A stretch of DNA of 64,000 nt from Rhodoferax sp. BLA1 (GTDB taxonomy: Bacteria; Pseudomonadota; Gammaproteobacteria; Burkholderiales; Burkholderiaceae_C). Shown here one piece after another: positions 37,888-46,709 of this stretch. Position 1 is the first letter of the stretch. Every line of letters starts with the position of its first letter. The stretch is from the NCBI RefSeq assembly GCF_013416775.1, contig NZ_SZVI01000013.1, positions 496,001-560,000 on the forward strand, in the 5' to 3' direction. The notes beneath the pieces were generated by a model, which was given only the letters and a program-made list of their open reading frames with translations, had not been told where the DNA came from and did not search any database. A program made the translations under genes and the position numbers.

Positions 37888-38274
37888 TTACAAACCCATT
37901 CGTTTGAGGATGTTCAACACTTTTTCCTCAAGTGTTGCTTTGGTAAACGGTTTGACGATGTAGCCGGATGCGCCCTGCTGGGCCGCCAGAACAATGTCTT
38001 CTTTTCTGGCTTCGGCCGTCACCAACAAAAACGGCAAGCTTTTGAGCCGCTCGTCTTTTTTAACCTCGGACAACAACTGAAAGCCGTTCATGTTGGGCAT
38101 GTTGATGTCGCTCACCACAAAGTCAAAGTGGCCGTTCTGGAGCATACGCAAGGCGACAGCGCCGTCTTCAGCCTCCTCGGCATTCGCAAAACCGCTCTCT
38201 TTGAGCAGGTTGCGGATGATGCGACGCATGGTGGAAAAGTCATCTACTATCAAAAATCGAAGGTCAGAACTCAT
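37888..38274 (-). CDS. cheY: CheY-like single-domain response regulator
   Basis: The 128-residue receiver has all CheY residues: D11-D12 in the acidic pocket, phosphoacceptor D56 in [13 protein letters not shown] in LLVTAEA and K in YIVKPFT. The similarity to chemotaxis CheY is strong ([18 protein letters not shown]), but no other chemotaxis gene is in the window. The ATG at 38274 is preferred; a GTG nine bases earlier is possible. It is divergent from the large hybrid kinase, with 280 bases between, and may receive phosphate from that kinase or from a distant CheA. Confidence 0.92.
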   Translation of the reverse strand: MSSDLRFLIVDDFSTMRRIIRNLLKESGFANAEEAEDGAVALRMLQNGHFDFVVSDINMPNMNGFQLLSEVKKDERLKSLPFLLVTAEARKEDIVLAAQQGASGYIVKPFTKATLEEKVLNILKRMGL

Positions 38275-38553
38275 TACAGACACTCAAAACAGGCATATCC
38301 AAAATCAAAGAGCCATTCTCGTCCATTTCAGGGTCAGTCTCATGAGCATGAGGATGCAATGCCAGCAGATTTGCGCCTGCAGTTGATCAAACGCAGCCAC
38401 AGGCGCTCTGGTGGCCAAGTTGGCCCGGTCAGTTGACATGAAACCCACAGTCTGGCCATGGTCTCTTGTTCAGCTGTAGCAAGAGCTTTGAGTGAACCGG
38501 TGCGTGGTGTAGCATCCAGCGACACATGGAGTTCGGAGAGGTCATCCAGACAA

Positions 38554-41500
38554 ATGCGCATGTCAAAGCCTGCCACCCAGTTGCCAATGCCTGTGGAGAA
38601 CGCCAGTTACTCCGCCTCGGCCGCCAAGCGGATCATCCTGATTTATGCGGCGTTTGCCAGCTTCTGGATACTCGCGTCCGACAACCTGGTGAGCTGGCTG
38701 ATCAGCGACCCGGTGCTGATCAGCCGCGTCAGCATTGCCAAGGGATGGCTGTTTGTGGCGGTCACCACCCTGCTGCTGTACGGCTTGATCCGACGAATGC
38801 AGATTCGGGCACAAGAGGTCTCTGAGCGCGAGTTGACGGTTCAAAAAGACCGCGCAGCCATTCGGCGTTTGTTGGACAACATTGTCGAAAGCTCCTCAGA
38901 CGCCATTTATGCCAAAGACACCGAAGGGCGTTACCTGCTGTTCAACCAGGAAACAGCGCGTTTGCTCGGCCAGACCACCGACAAAGCCTTGGGCCAAGAC
39001 GATGCGGCCTTGTTCCCAAACCAGGCAGCCATGATCCGCGCCAACGACCAGCGGGTGATGGCCGAAGATCGGGCAATCAGCTTCGAAGAAACGGTCACCA
39101 CCACCATCGGCGAGAGGACCTTCCTGGTGATCAAGGGCCCGCTGCGCGATGCAGATGGCTTGGTGATCGGGCTGTTTGGCATCTCACGCGACATCACCGA
39201 GCGCAAACAGGCGGAGCATCGGCTGGTCACCAGCGAGCTGCGCATGCGCGCACTTTTCCAGGCGATGCCAGACCTGGTCTGGCTCAAGGACACAACAGGC
39301 GCCTACCTGTCGTGCAACTCGCGCTTTGAGCAGCTTTTTGGCGCGCCCGAGGCGCACATTGTTGGCAAGACCGACTACGATTTTGTGGACAAAGAGCTGG
39401 CCGACTTTTTCCGCAAAAACGACCAGCGGGCCATGCAAAAAGGTGTTCCCTGTACCAACGAAGAATGGGTCACTTTCGCCTCTGACGGTCACCGGGAGTT
39501 GCTGGAAACCACCAAAACCCCGGTTTGTAATGCCGACGGCCAAGTCATCGGGGTGTTGGGGTTGGGCCACGACATCACCGAACGCAAGCGGCTGCATGAT
39601 GGCCTGATCGCCGCGAAAGAGGACCTCAAGCGACTCAATGAAGACCTTGAATCCAAGGTGGCTGAACGCACACGAGAGGTTCTTGATCTGTATGACCAGG
39701 CGCCCTGTGGTTACCACTCGCTGTCACCCGAGGGGGTGGTCCTGCGCGTTAACCAGACCGAACTGAAATTGTTGGGCTACACCGAAGAGGAGTTCATTGG
39801 GCATCAGTTGCATGAATTCATGACGCCCGAAAGTGTGCAGAGCTTCAAAGAAAACTACCCGCGTTTCCTTGAGTCAGGGCATATCAGAAATCTCGAATTG
39901 AGTTTTATCCACAAGGATGGGTTCGTCCGCCCTGTTCTGGTCGACGCTAACTTGGTCAGGGGGCCGAACGGTGAGCCCTTGTATACCCGCAGTTCAATGG
40001 TTGACAACACCGAGCACAAGGCCCAGACCCACCAGATCAAAACCTTGAACAACCTGCTCCAAGAAGTGGTCGAAACCCTGCCCTATGGTGTGGTTGTGCT
40101 GGACGAGACACGCCGGATCCGGCTCAAAAACAGCCGAGTTGCCCGCCTCCTGGACTACCCGGCTGACTTTCTTGACCGTGAGCAGGCCAACTTCAGCGAC
40201 ATGATCGCGTTCAACCATGCCCGTGGAGACTACGCGGATCAGTCGCTTGACGAGATGCTGGCCTTCATCACACATTCAATCTCCACCCAGCAGATCGTCA
40301 AGTTTGAGCGGCAACAGGCCAACGGTGTCTTCCTTGAGGTTTGCAGTGAACCGATGTCCAACCACTGGACGCTGGTGACCTACACCGACATTTCAGCCCA
40401 CAAACTGGCCGAACAAACGCTGGACAAAGCCATGCATGCGGCCAAGGCCGCCACCCTGGCCAAAAGTGCTTTCATTGCCAATGTGAGCCATGAGCTGCGC
40501 ACCCCCATGAACGCGATACTGGGGCTGTCGTACCTGCTGGAAAAGAATATGAACCTGCCAGGCGACGCCAGCGACCTGGTGCACAAGATACGCCAGTCCA
40601 GCACCTCGCTGATGGGCATGCTCAACGATGTGCTGGACTTCTCGAAAATCGAATCGGGCAAGCTGAACCTGCAGTCAGCCCCGTTCCGGCTGGGAGACAT
40701 CCTCAACAACCTGGCCAGCATCATGTCGACCAACGCGCGAGACAAGGATCTGGAGGTCATCATTGCGCCCACCCCCATCGGCACCAGCCAGCTCATTGGT
40801 GATTCGTTGCGACTGGAGCAAGTGCTGATCAATCTGACGGGCAACGCCATCAAATTCACAGCGCATGGTCATGTTGCGCTGAGCATCAGCAAATTGCACG
40901 AAACCGAAAACAGCATCTGCTTGCGTTTTGGCGTCAGTGACTCTGGGATTGGTATTGCCCCTGAGCAACAACAGGAGATTTTTGCGGAGTTTTCACAGGC
41001 GGACGGCTCCATCAGCCGCCAGTTCGGTGGCACCGGCCTGGGGCTGACCATCAGTCGGCGCCTGGTGCAAGCCATGGGGGGTGAGTTGAAAGTGACCAGT
41101 GTGCTGGGCAGCGGCAGTGAGTTCTGGTTTGAGCTGACGTTTCAGCGCATCCAGGATGCGCTGGTGGCCACGCCGGACATGGCGCACCTGTCGGTGGTGA
41201 TTGCCGACGACAACGCAATTGCGCGGGCAGCCCTGCAAACCATTGCGGATGGGTTGGGTTGGCGCGCCAGCAGCTTTGAGTCTGGCGACGACCTGATCCA
41301 CCACCTGAAGTCAAGACCCCCCTTGAAGGGGTCGGAAGAGGTGTTGCTGCTGGACTTCAAGATGCCGGGCAAAGACGGGTTGGAAACCGCCCAGGCCATC
41401 CGCGAGGGCCAGTCCGGGCACGCTGACCCGATTGTCATATTGGTCACCGCCTACGCCAACGACGAACTGCTTGGCCACCCGCAGGCCAAGCTGGCTGATG

Positions 41501-42624
41501 CGATCTTGAGCAAACCGGTGACCCCCTCCTCGCTCTATGACGCCGTCACACGTGCCATGCGGGTGCGTCGCGGTGGTGAAGCGCAGATCCCCGTCCAAAG
41601 CCAGCCGCGTCTGGCGGGCCTGCGCATCTTGGTGGTAGATGACAGCGACATCAATCGGGAGGTGGCCCAACGCATTTTTGCCAGTGAAGGTGCGCTGGTG
41701 AGTTTGGCCAACGATGGCCAGGAGGCCGTGGACTGGTTGCAAAACAACACCCATGCCGTCGACCTGGTGTTGATGGATGTCCAGATGCCGGTACTCAACG
41801 GTTACACAGCCACCCGGCAGATTCGCCGCATACCCGCTTTGTCTGAATTGCCGATAGTGGCCTTGACGGCGGGTGCGTTTCGCGATCAGCAAGAACTGGC
41901 GCGTGAAGCGGGCATGACCAGCTTTATCTCAAAACCTTTTGACGTGGAAGCTGCCATTGCGCTGATTGTCAAACTCACGGGGCATGTGGTGGTGCCGGTT
42001 GAAGCCGAGGACGCTGTCACACGCCCCCTGCAAGAAAACCAGGACAAGGAGCTGCCGGGCATCGCACTGGCCAGAGGTTTGGCGATCTGGCGCGATGTCG
42101 CCACCTACAAACGCTTCTTGCGCCTGTTTGCCAGCAAATACGCCGATGTGCTTGCCCAATTGGCAGCCTTGGATGCAGAGCAAGCCGCAGCGTTGTTACA
42201 CAAGCTCAAAGGAGCGGCTGCCAACATGGCACTGCTGGATGTGGCGGCAAAAGCAGGTGCGCTGGAAGCGACCATTCGCGCTGGACAGGGTCAGGCCGAT
42301 GGTTTAACCACTCTGCAGGCAGCGATGGACACCGTGTTGGCGAGCATTGGCCGTTTTGCGCCCGATGAGGTTCTGTCTGTTGCGCCAGACGCCCGGCCTG
42401 AAGATACAGGCGCCATTCGTAGCTTGCTCGCCCGGCTGCTGGACGCCTGGCGCAGCGACAGCGTCAAGGACGTGCGGCTCACTCTGGCCGAGTTGGTCAG
42501 CTTGGTGCCCAGCACTCGCCTGAGCCAGGTACAGACCGCTTTGGACAACTATGATTTCCGGGCGGGTGAAGCCGCCACCCGCGAACTGCAAGTGCAGTTG
42601 AATGCTCTGACACAGGAACCCTGA
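38554..42624 (+). CDS. Multi-PAS hybrid histidine kinase with Hpt domain
   Basis: The 1356-residue protein has two N-terminal membrane segments (about 24-45 and 62-84) with a very short loop between, then four PAS-type modules between about residues 100 and 620. The kinase core has H646 in FIANVSHELRTPM and a HATPase domain. It is followed by two receivers with D934 (LLLDFKMPG) and D1075 (LVLMDVQMP), and a C-terminal Hpt domain with H1216 in HKLKGAAANM. All phosphorelay residues are intact. Its stop overlaps the start of the HD-GYP regulator (TGATG), its likely target. ATG 38560 is an alternative start. Confidence 0.93.
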   Translation: MRMSKPATQLPMPVENASYSASAAKRIILIYAAFASFWILASDNLVSWLISDPVLISRVSIAKGWLFVAVTTLLLYGLIRRMQIRAQEVSERELTVQKDRAAIRRLLDNIVESSSDAIYAKDTEGRYLLFNQETARLLGQTTDKALGQDDAALFPNQAAMIRANDQRVMAEDRAISFEETVTTTIGERTFLVIKGPLRDADGLVIGLFGISRDITERKQAEHRLVTSELRMRALFQAMPDLVWLKDTTGAYLSCNSRFEQLFGAPEAHIVGKTDYDFVDKELADFFRKNDQRAMQKGVPCTNEEWVTFASDGHRELLETTKTPVCNADGQVIGVLGLGHDITERKRLHDGLIAAKEDLKRLNEDLESKVAERTREVLDLYDQAPCGYHSLSPEGVVLRVNQTELKLLGYTEEEFIGHQLHEFMTPESVQSFKENYPRFLESGHIRNLELSFIHKDGFVRPVLVDANLVRGPNGEPLYTRSSMVDNTEHKAQTHQIKTLNNLLQEVVETLPYGVVVLDETRRIRLKNSRVARLLDYPADFLDREQANFSDMIAFNHARGDYADQSLDEMLAFITHSISTQQIVKFERQQANGVFLEVCSEPMSNHWTLVTYTDISAHKLAEQTLDKAMHAAKAATLAKSAFIANVSHELRTPMNAILGLSYLLEKNMNLPGDASDLVHKIRQSSTSLMGMLNDVLDFSKIESGKLNLQSAPFRLGDILNNLASIMSTNARDKDLEVIIAPTPIGTSQLIGDSLRLEQVLINLTGNAIKFTAHGHVALSISKLHETENSICLRFGVSDSGIGIAPEQQQEIFAEFSQADGSISRQFGGTGLGLTISRRLVQAMGGELKVTSVLGSGSEFWFELTFQRIQDALVATPDMAHLSVVIADDNAIARAALQTIADGLGWRASSFESGDDLIHHLKSRPPLKGSEEVLLLDFKMPGKDGLETAQAIREGQSGHADPIVILVTAYANDELLGHPQAKLADAILSKPVTPSSLYDAVTRAMRVRRGGEAQIPVQSQPRLAGLRILVVDDSDINREVAQRIFASEGALVSLANDGQEAVDWLQNNTHAVDLVLMDVQMPVLNGYTATRQIRRIPALSELPIVALTAGAFRDQQELAREAGMTSFISKPFDVEAAIALIVKLTGHVVVPVEAEDAVTRPLQENQDKELPGIALARGLAIWRDVATYKRFLRLFASKYADVLAQLAALDAEQAAALLHKLKGAAANMALLDVAAKAGALEATIRAGQGQADGLTTLQAAMDTVLASIGRFAPDEVLSVAPDARPEDTGAIRSLLARLLDAWRSDSVKDVRLTLAELVSLVPSTRLSQVQTALDNYDFRAGEAATRELQVQLNALTQEP

Positions 42625-43625
42625 TGACGACAAACCCGATACTGATGGTGGATGACGAGCCGCTCAATCTGGCGGTGATGGAGGCGGCATTGAGTGACGA
42701 CTACAGCCTGCTGTTTGTCCGCAATGGCACGGAGGCGTTGGCCGCTGCCATCAAACACCTGCCGTCCCTGATCCTGCTGGACATTCAAATGCCGGACATG
42801 AACGGGTATGCGGTGTGCCGCCAGCTCAAGGCCGACCCACGCACCGAGGCCATTCCAGTGATTTTTATCTCGGGCCTGGCAGACGCCGGTCATGAGGAAG
42901 AGGGTTTCGCCAGCGGCGGTGTCGACTACATCGTCAAACCGATTTCCAGGCCCATCTTGAGGGCGCGGGTGAACACCCATTTGTCATTGGTCCGGGCCAG
43001 CAGACTCGACAAGAGCCACCGCGACGCCATCCACATGCTGGGAGAGGCTGGCCATTTCAACGATACCGACACTGGTGTGCACATCTGGCGCATGGCCGCC
43101 TATGCCGGGCTGATCGCCTCGGCCTATGGCCTCAACAAAGAGCAATGCGAGCTGATTGAACTGGCAGCCCCCATGCACGACACCGGCAAGATTGGTATCC
43201 CGCACGCCATCCTCAAGAAACCCGGCAAACTGGATGCCGCCGAGTGGACGCAAATGAAAACCCACTCCCGCATCGGCTACAACATTTTGTCCAAGAGTGA
43301 TGAGCCGGTGTTTCAGATGGCGGCAGACATCGCCTTGCACCACCATGAACGCTGGGACGGCAGCGGGTACCCGGACAATTTGAAAGGTGAGGAGATCCCG
43401 GTGTCGGCCCGTGTGGTGGCTTTGGCCGATGTGTTTGATGCCTTGACGATGAAACGCCCCTACAAGGAGGCCTGGCCGCAAGACAAGGTGATTGCGACCA
43501 TCCGGGAGAGTTCGGGCAGCCATTTTGATCCGGCCGTGGTGCGGGCATTTGATTCGGTGCTGGATTGCATTGCCCACATCCGGGCCGACTGGGACCTCAA
43601 AGAACAGCTGGGTATCCACCACTGA
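42624..43625 (+). CDS. HD-GYP response regulator (c-di-GMP phosphodiesterase)
   Basis: The 333-residue protein has a receiver with D53 in LILLDIQMPDMNG and a HD-GYP domain with H185-D186 in MHDTGKIGIP, HHHERWDGSG and G248-Y249-P250. The domain is complete, so hydrolysis of c-di-GMP to GMP or pGpG is expected. It is translationally coupled to the hybrid kinase, whose Hpt domain is the likely phosphate donor. It ends 78 bases before gor. Confidence 0.94.
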   Translation: MTTNPILMVDDEPLNLAVMEAALSDDYSLLFVRNGTEALAAAIKHLPSLILLDIQMPDMNGYAVCRQLKADPRTEAIPVIFISGLADAGHEEEGFASGGVDYIVKPISRPILRARVNTHLSLVRASRLDKSHRDAIHMLGEAGHFNDTDTGVHIWRMAAYAGLIASAYGLNKEQCELIELAAPMHDTGKIGIPHAILKKPGKLDAAEWTQMKTHSRIGYNILSKSDEPVFQMAADIALHHHERWDGSGYPDNLKGEEIPVSARVVALADVFDALTMKRPYKEAWPQDKVIATIRESSGSHFDPAVVRAFDSVLDCIAHIRADWDLKEQLGIHH

Positions 43626-43703
43626 CGCGCTCACCCACCTGGATGAGATCTGGCCGCTTTTCCCCAAGCTTTTGAACCACCCGCTCCAACCCACGGAACC
43701 CAC

Positions 43704-45080
43704 ATGACTTCATACGACTACGAGCTTTTTGTCATCGGCGGCGGCTCGGGAGGGGTGCGTGCTGCGCGCGTCGCCGCGGGTCTGGGCGCGCGGGTGGCGA
43801 TAGCCGAAGGTTTTCGTTACGGTGGCACCTGTGTCATCCGGGGCTGTGTGCCTAAAAAACTGCTGGTGTACGCCGCCCACTTTGCCGAAAACTTTGCCGA
43901 TGCTAAGGGTTTCGGCTGGAGCGTGCCACCTGCCGAGTTTTCCTGGCCGCAACTGATTGCGGCCAAAGACAAAGAGATAACCCGCCTGAGCGGCATTTAC
44001 GAAAACAATCTGCTGGGCTCCAAGGTGACGGTTTTGCACGGCAGCGCCCGTCTGCTGGATCCACATACCGTGGAGGTAAATGGCCAGCACATCCGCGCCG
44101 AACACATCCTGATTGCCACCGGTGGCACGCCTTATGTGCCAAACCTGCCTGAGATCGAGTACGCCATCACCTCCAACGAGGTGTTTGACTTGCCGCAGTT
44201 GCCCAAACGGGTGCTGATTGTGGGTGGTGGTTACATCGCCGTGGAATTTGCAGGCATCCTCAACGGCCTGGGAGCACACGTTACCCTGTGTTATCGGGGC
44301 CAACACATCTTGCGCGGTTTTGATGACGAGGTGGCAACACACCTGCAAGCCGAGATGGTCAAGAAAGGCATCACCATTCTGCTGAACCAGGACGTGGCGC
44401 AGATTCAGAAACTGGCGGACGGCAGCTTGTCTGTCAGGCTGGTGGATGCGCAGGCCTCGCCCCTGCTGGTCGACGCGGTGTTGTACGCCACCGGTCGGGT
44501 GCCCAACACGCAGGGTTTGGGCCTGGCCGAGCTAAGTGTGGCGCTGGACAACAAAGGCGGCGTCAAGGTGGATGCCTTTGGCCACACCAACGTGCCCAGT
44601 GTGCACGCGGTGGGGGATGTGACCAACCGCATTGCGCTCACGCCGGTGGCCATACGCGAAGGTGCGGCACTGGCCAACACCTTGTTTGGCCCGCAGCCTG
44701 TGCAAGCCGACCTGACCACCGTGCCCTCTGCCGTGTTCAGCCAACCACCCATCGGCACCGTTGGGCTGACTGAAGCCCAGGCGCTCAAGCAATATGGCGA
44801 AGTCGATATTTACAGCAGCAGCTTTCGCAGCCTGCGCCACACGCTGTCGGGGTCGGAGGAACGCACCCTGGTCAAACTGGTGGTGGACAGTGCCAGCCAG
44901 CGTGTGCTGGGCGCCCACATGGTGGGGGCCGATGCGCCCGAGATCATCCAGGGCCTGGCGATTGCCATTCACATGGGGGCCAGCAAAGCCGACTTTGACG
45001 CCACCGTGGCCTTGCACCCATCAGCGGCGGAAGAGTTTGTCACGCTGCGCGACAAGACGGTCAAGAAAAGACAGGCATAA
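43704..45080 (+). CDS. gor: Glutathione-disulfide reductase
   Basis: The 458-residue flavoenzyme reduces oxidised glutathione with NADPH. FAD binding is by GGGSGGVRAARVAAGLGA at the N-terminus, and the redox disulfide is in GGTCVIRGCVPKK. The NAD(P) site is IVGGGYIAVEFAGI and the catalytic histidine lies in LHPSAAEEFVTL near the C-terminus. The sequence fits the Gor branch and not dihydrolipoamide or mycothione reductase. It acts in the cytoplasm. It follows the HD-GYP gene but need not be co-regulated with it. Confidence 0.94.
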   Translation: MTSYDYELFVIGGGSGGVRAARVAAGLGARVAIAEGFRYGGTCVIRGCVPKKLLVYAAHFAENFADAKGFGWSVPPAEFSWPQLIAAKDKEITRLSGIYENNLLGSKVTVLHGSARLLDPHTVEVNGQHIRAEHILIATGGTPYVPNLPEIEYAITSNEVFDLPQLPKRVLIVGGGYIAVEFAGILNGLGAHVTLCYRGQHILRGFDDEVATHLQAEMVKKGITILLNQDVAQIQKLADGSLSVRLVDAQASPLLVDAVLYATGRVPNTQGLGLAELSVALDNKGGVKVDAFGHTNVPSVHAVGDVTNRIALTPVAIREGAALANTLFGPQPVQADLTTVPSAVFSQPPIGTVGLTEAQALKQYGEVDIYSSSFRSLRHTLSGSEERTLVKLVVDSASQRVLGAHMVGADAPEIIQGLAIAIHMGASKADFDATVALHPSAAEEFVTLRDKTVKKRQA

Positions 45081-45280
45081 CCCGCGCCCAGGGTGAGTGT
45101 TGTCACAGGGGCAATCACATCAGCATCAAAACCTTTGACATCAACAATTTCAACGTTTTTGCAGACAAAAGAGGTAGCTTTGCTGGTGGTTAAAGGTGGA
45201 TACTTGTATTAGCACGGTTGCATTTTCTTCCCGTTACCGCCTCGTGCAGGGCTTTTGCACAACCCACCCAAGGAGACATC

Positions 45281-46090
45281 ATGAGCCAGCCAAACAGTGC
45301 GTCGAGTGGATTGTTTTCACCTGTCAGTGGTACTTGCCCGAACGGCTGCGAGTCACTGAATCGGGATGAGTTGGCGCTGATCGGCGCTGCTTTTGTGGCT
45401 GGTGTGGGTGTTGGCCGTGGACAGCTTGAGGGGGTGGCGCCCGGTGCTGCGCTGCCAGAGGACGACCCCAAGTATTGCATCCATCAAATCCCCAGCCTAC
45501 CGATCAAGCTCAACGGCAAATCTGCAGCGCCTGAGTCGGTCAAAGATTTTGATGGCAAACCACTCATCTATGTCATTGATGATGCAGCGGGTGCGGGCGA
45601 TGTTCTGCCGGTCTTCTCGGTACCCGAGAAGGCGATGGCCTATGTTGCTGACGCGCCAGGAAAACAGAAAGTCAAGGCGCGGGGTAGTTTTTCGTTGAAC
45701 ACCGGGTCAACACCTCAGCAAGTCGCCGACCTGGTCGGTGGTGCCGTTTTCCTGTTTGAACACATCAACTATGGCGGTTCGAAGTGGGACTTTTATGCCG
45801 GAACAACGGGTTACCCGAGCCACAACCCGGGACAAGGCAATGTTGCCGATTTCCGCCGCGTTTTCTGCTTCCTTTGGTGGTGCCAGAACATCAACGACCG
45901 GGTGTCATCAATCCAGAACCAGAGTGAAGTGTGGGCCTATGTCCGACCACAGCGCTCGTTTGCGGTGCTGCACGAGCACATCAACTTCCAGGGCTCACAA
46001 TTGTGGGTGCCTGAGCGGCGGTTGATCCCGAATCTCGTCCCATTCGGCTGGAATGACCGAGCCTCCTCGCTCTCATATGCGCTGATCTGA
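45281..46090 (+). CDS. Beta/gamma-crystallin-like protein
   Basis: The 269-residue protein has two halves. Residues 1-140 are unknown, with a CPNGC near residue 19 and a Gly/Val-rich segment GAAFVAGVGVGRGQ. Residues about 150-269 form two Greek-key motifs: VFLFEHINYGGSKWDFY ending in NDRVSS (205-210), and FAVLHEHINFQGSQLWVP ending in NDRASS (258-263). Both end motifs match the N/D-N/D-x-x-S/T-S calcium-binding signature. No signal peptide is visible. The ATG at 45281 has AGGAG upstream. The 200-base gap before it holds no gene, only a TTGACA at 45135. Confidence 0.82.
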   Translation: MSQPNSASSGLFSPVSGTCPNGCESLNRDELALIGAAFVAGVGVGRGQLEGVAPGAALPEDDPKYCIHQIPSLPIKLNGKSAAPESVKDFDGKPLIYVIDDAAGAGDVLPVFSVPEKAMAYVADAPGKQKVKARGSFSLNTGSTPQQVADLVGGAVFLFEHINYGGSKWDFYAGTTGYPSHNPGQGNVADFRRVFCFLWWCQNINDRVSSIQNQSEVWAYVRPQRSFAVLHEHINFQGSQLWVPERRLIPNLVPFGWNDRASSLSYALI

Positions 46091-46180
46091 TCCACTGCTG
46101 GTGACAAGTAAGTTGCCATCGCTTTTCATGGGTTTGGCATCCACTGTCGCCTTGAAATCAACCCGCTGCAAACCACCCGC

Positions 46181-46699
46181 CTATGCCACCCGCCGCCGCA
46201 GCGCCTGCAGAATGCCACGCAAAATATCCACGGGCTCGGGTGGGCAGCCTGGCACGGTGACATCGACTGGGATCACCTTGTCGACCCGGCCGCAGGTGGC
46301 GTAACTTTCACCAAACATGCCGCCGTTACAGGCGCAGTCACCCACGGCCACCACCAGCTTGGGCTCAGGCGTGGCCTCATAGGTGCGTTTTAAGGCCATT
46401 TCCATGTTGCGCGACACCGGTCCGGTGACCAGCAGCATGTCGGCGTGGCGCGGACTGGCTACAAATTTGATGCCCAGGCCACCGATGTTGTAGTAGGGGT
46501 TTCCCAGCGCGTTGATCTCCATCTCACAGCCGTTGCAGGAACCCGCATCCACTTCACGGATGGTCAGCGCATCACCCAAAATAGAGAGCAACTCGGCCTG
46601 AATACGCGAGGCCTCGGCCTGGTTTTGTTCACCAATATCGGGCGCGGGCTCGGTCGGGATGCCAACCCGGGCGATCTGACGGACGACTTTCCAGATCAT
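46181..46699 (-). CDS. Hydrogenase-4-like small subunit (NuoB/HyfI family)
   Basis: The 172-residue protein is the NuoB/HyfI-type subunit. The cysteines expected to bind a 4Fe-4S cluster are present: C55 and C58 in GSCNGCE, C122 in GDCACNGGMFG and C152 in VPGCPPEP. It is the last gene of the six-gene cluster, ten bases after the large subunit gene, and would carry electrons next to the large subunit. The cluster is kept although the large subunit has lost its metal site, as in NADH dehydrogenase and Ehr complexes. Confidence 0.9.
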   Translation of the reverse strand: MIWKVVRQIARVGIPTEPAPDIGEQNQAEASRIQAELLSILGDALTIREVDAGSCNGCEMEINALGNPYYNIGGLGIKFVASPRHADMLLVTGPVSRNMEMALKRTYEATPEPKLVVAVGDCACNGGMFGESYATCGRVDKVIPVDVTVPGCPPEPVDILRGILQALRRRVA

Positions 46700-46709
46700 G
46701 TGCTGCTCC

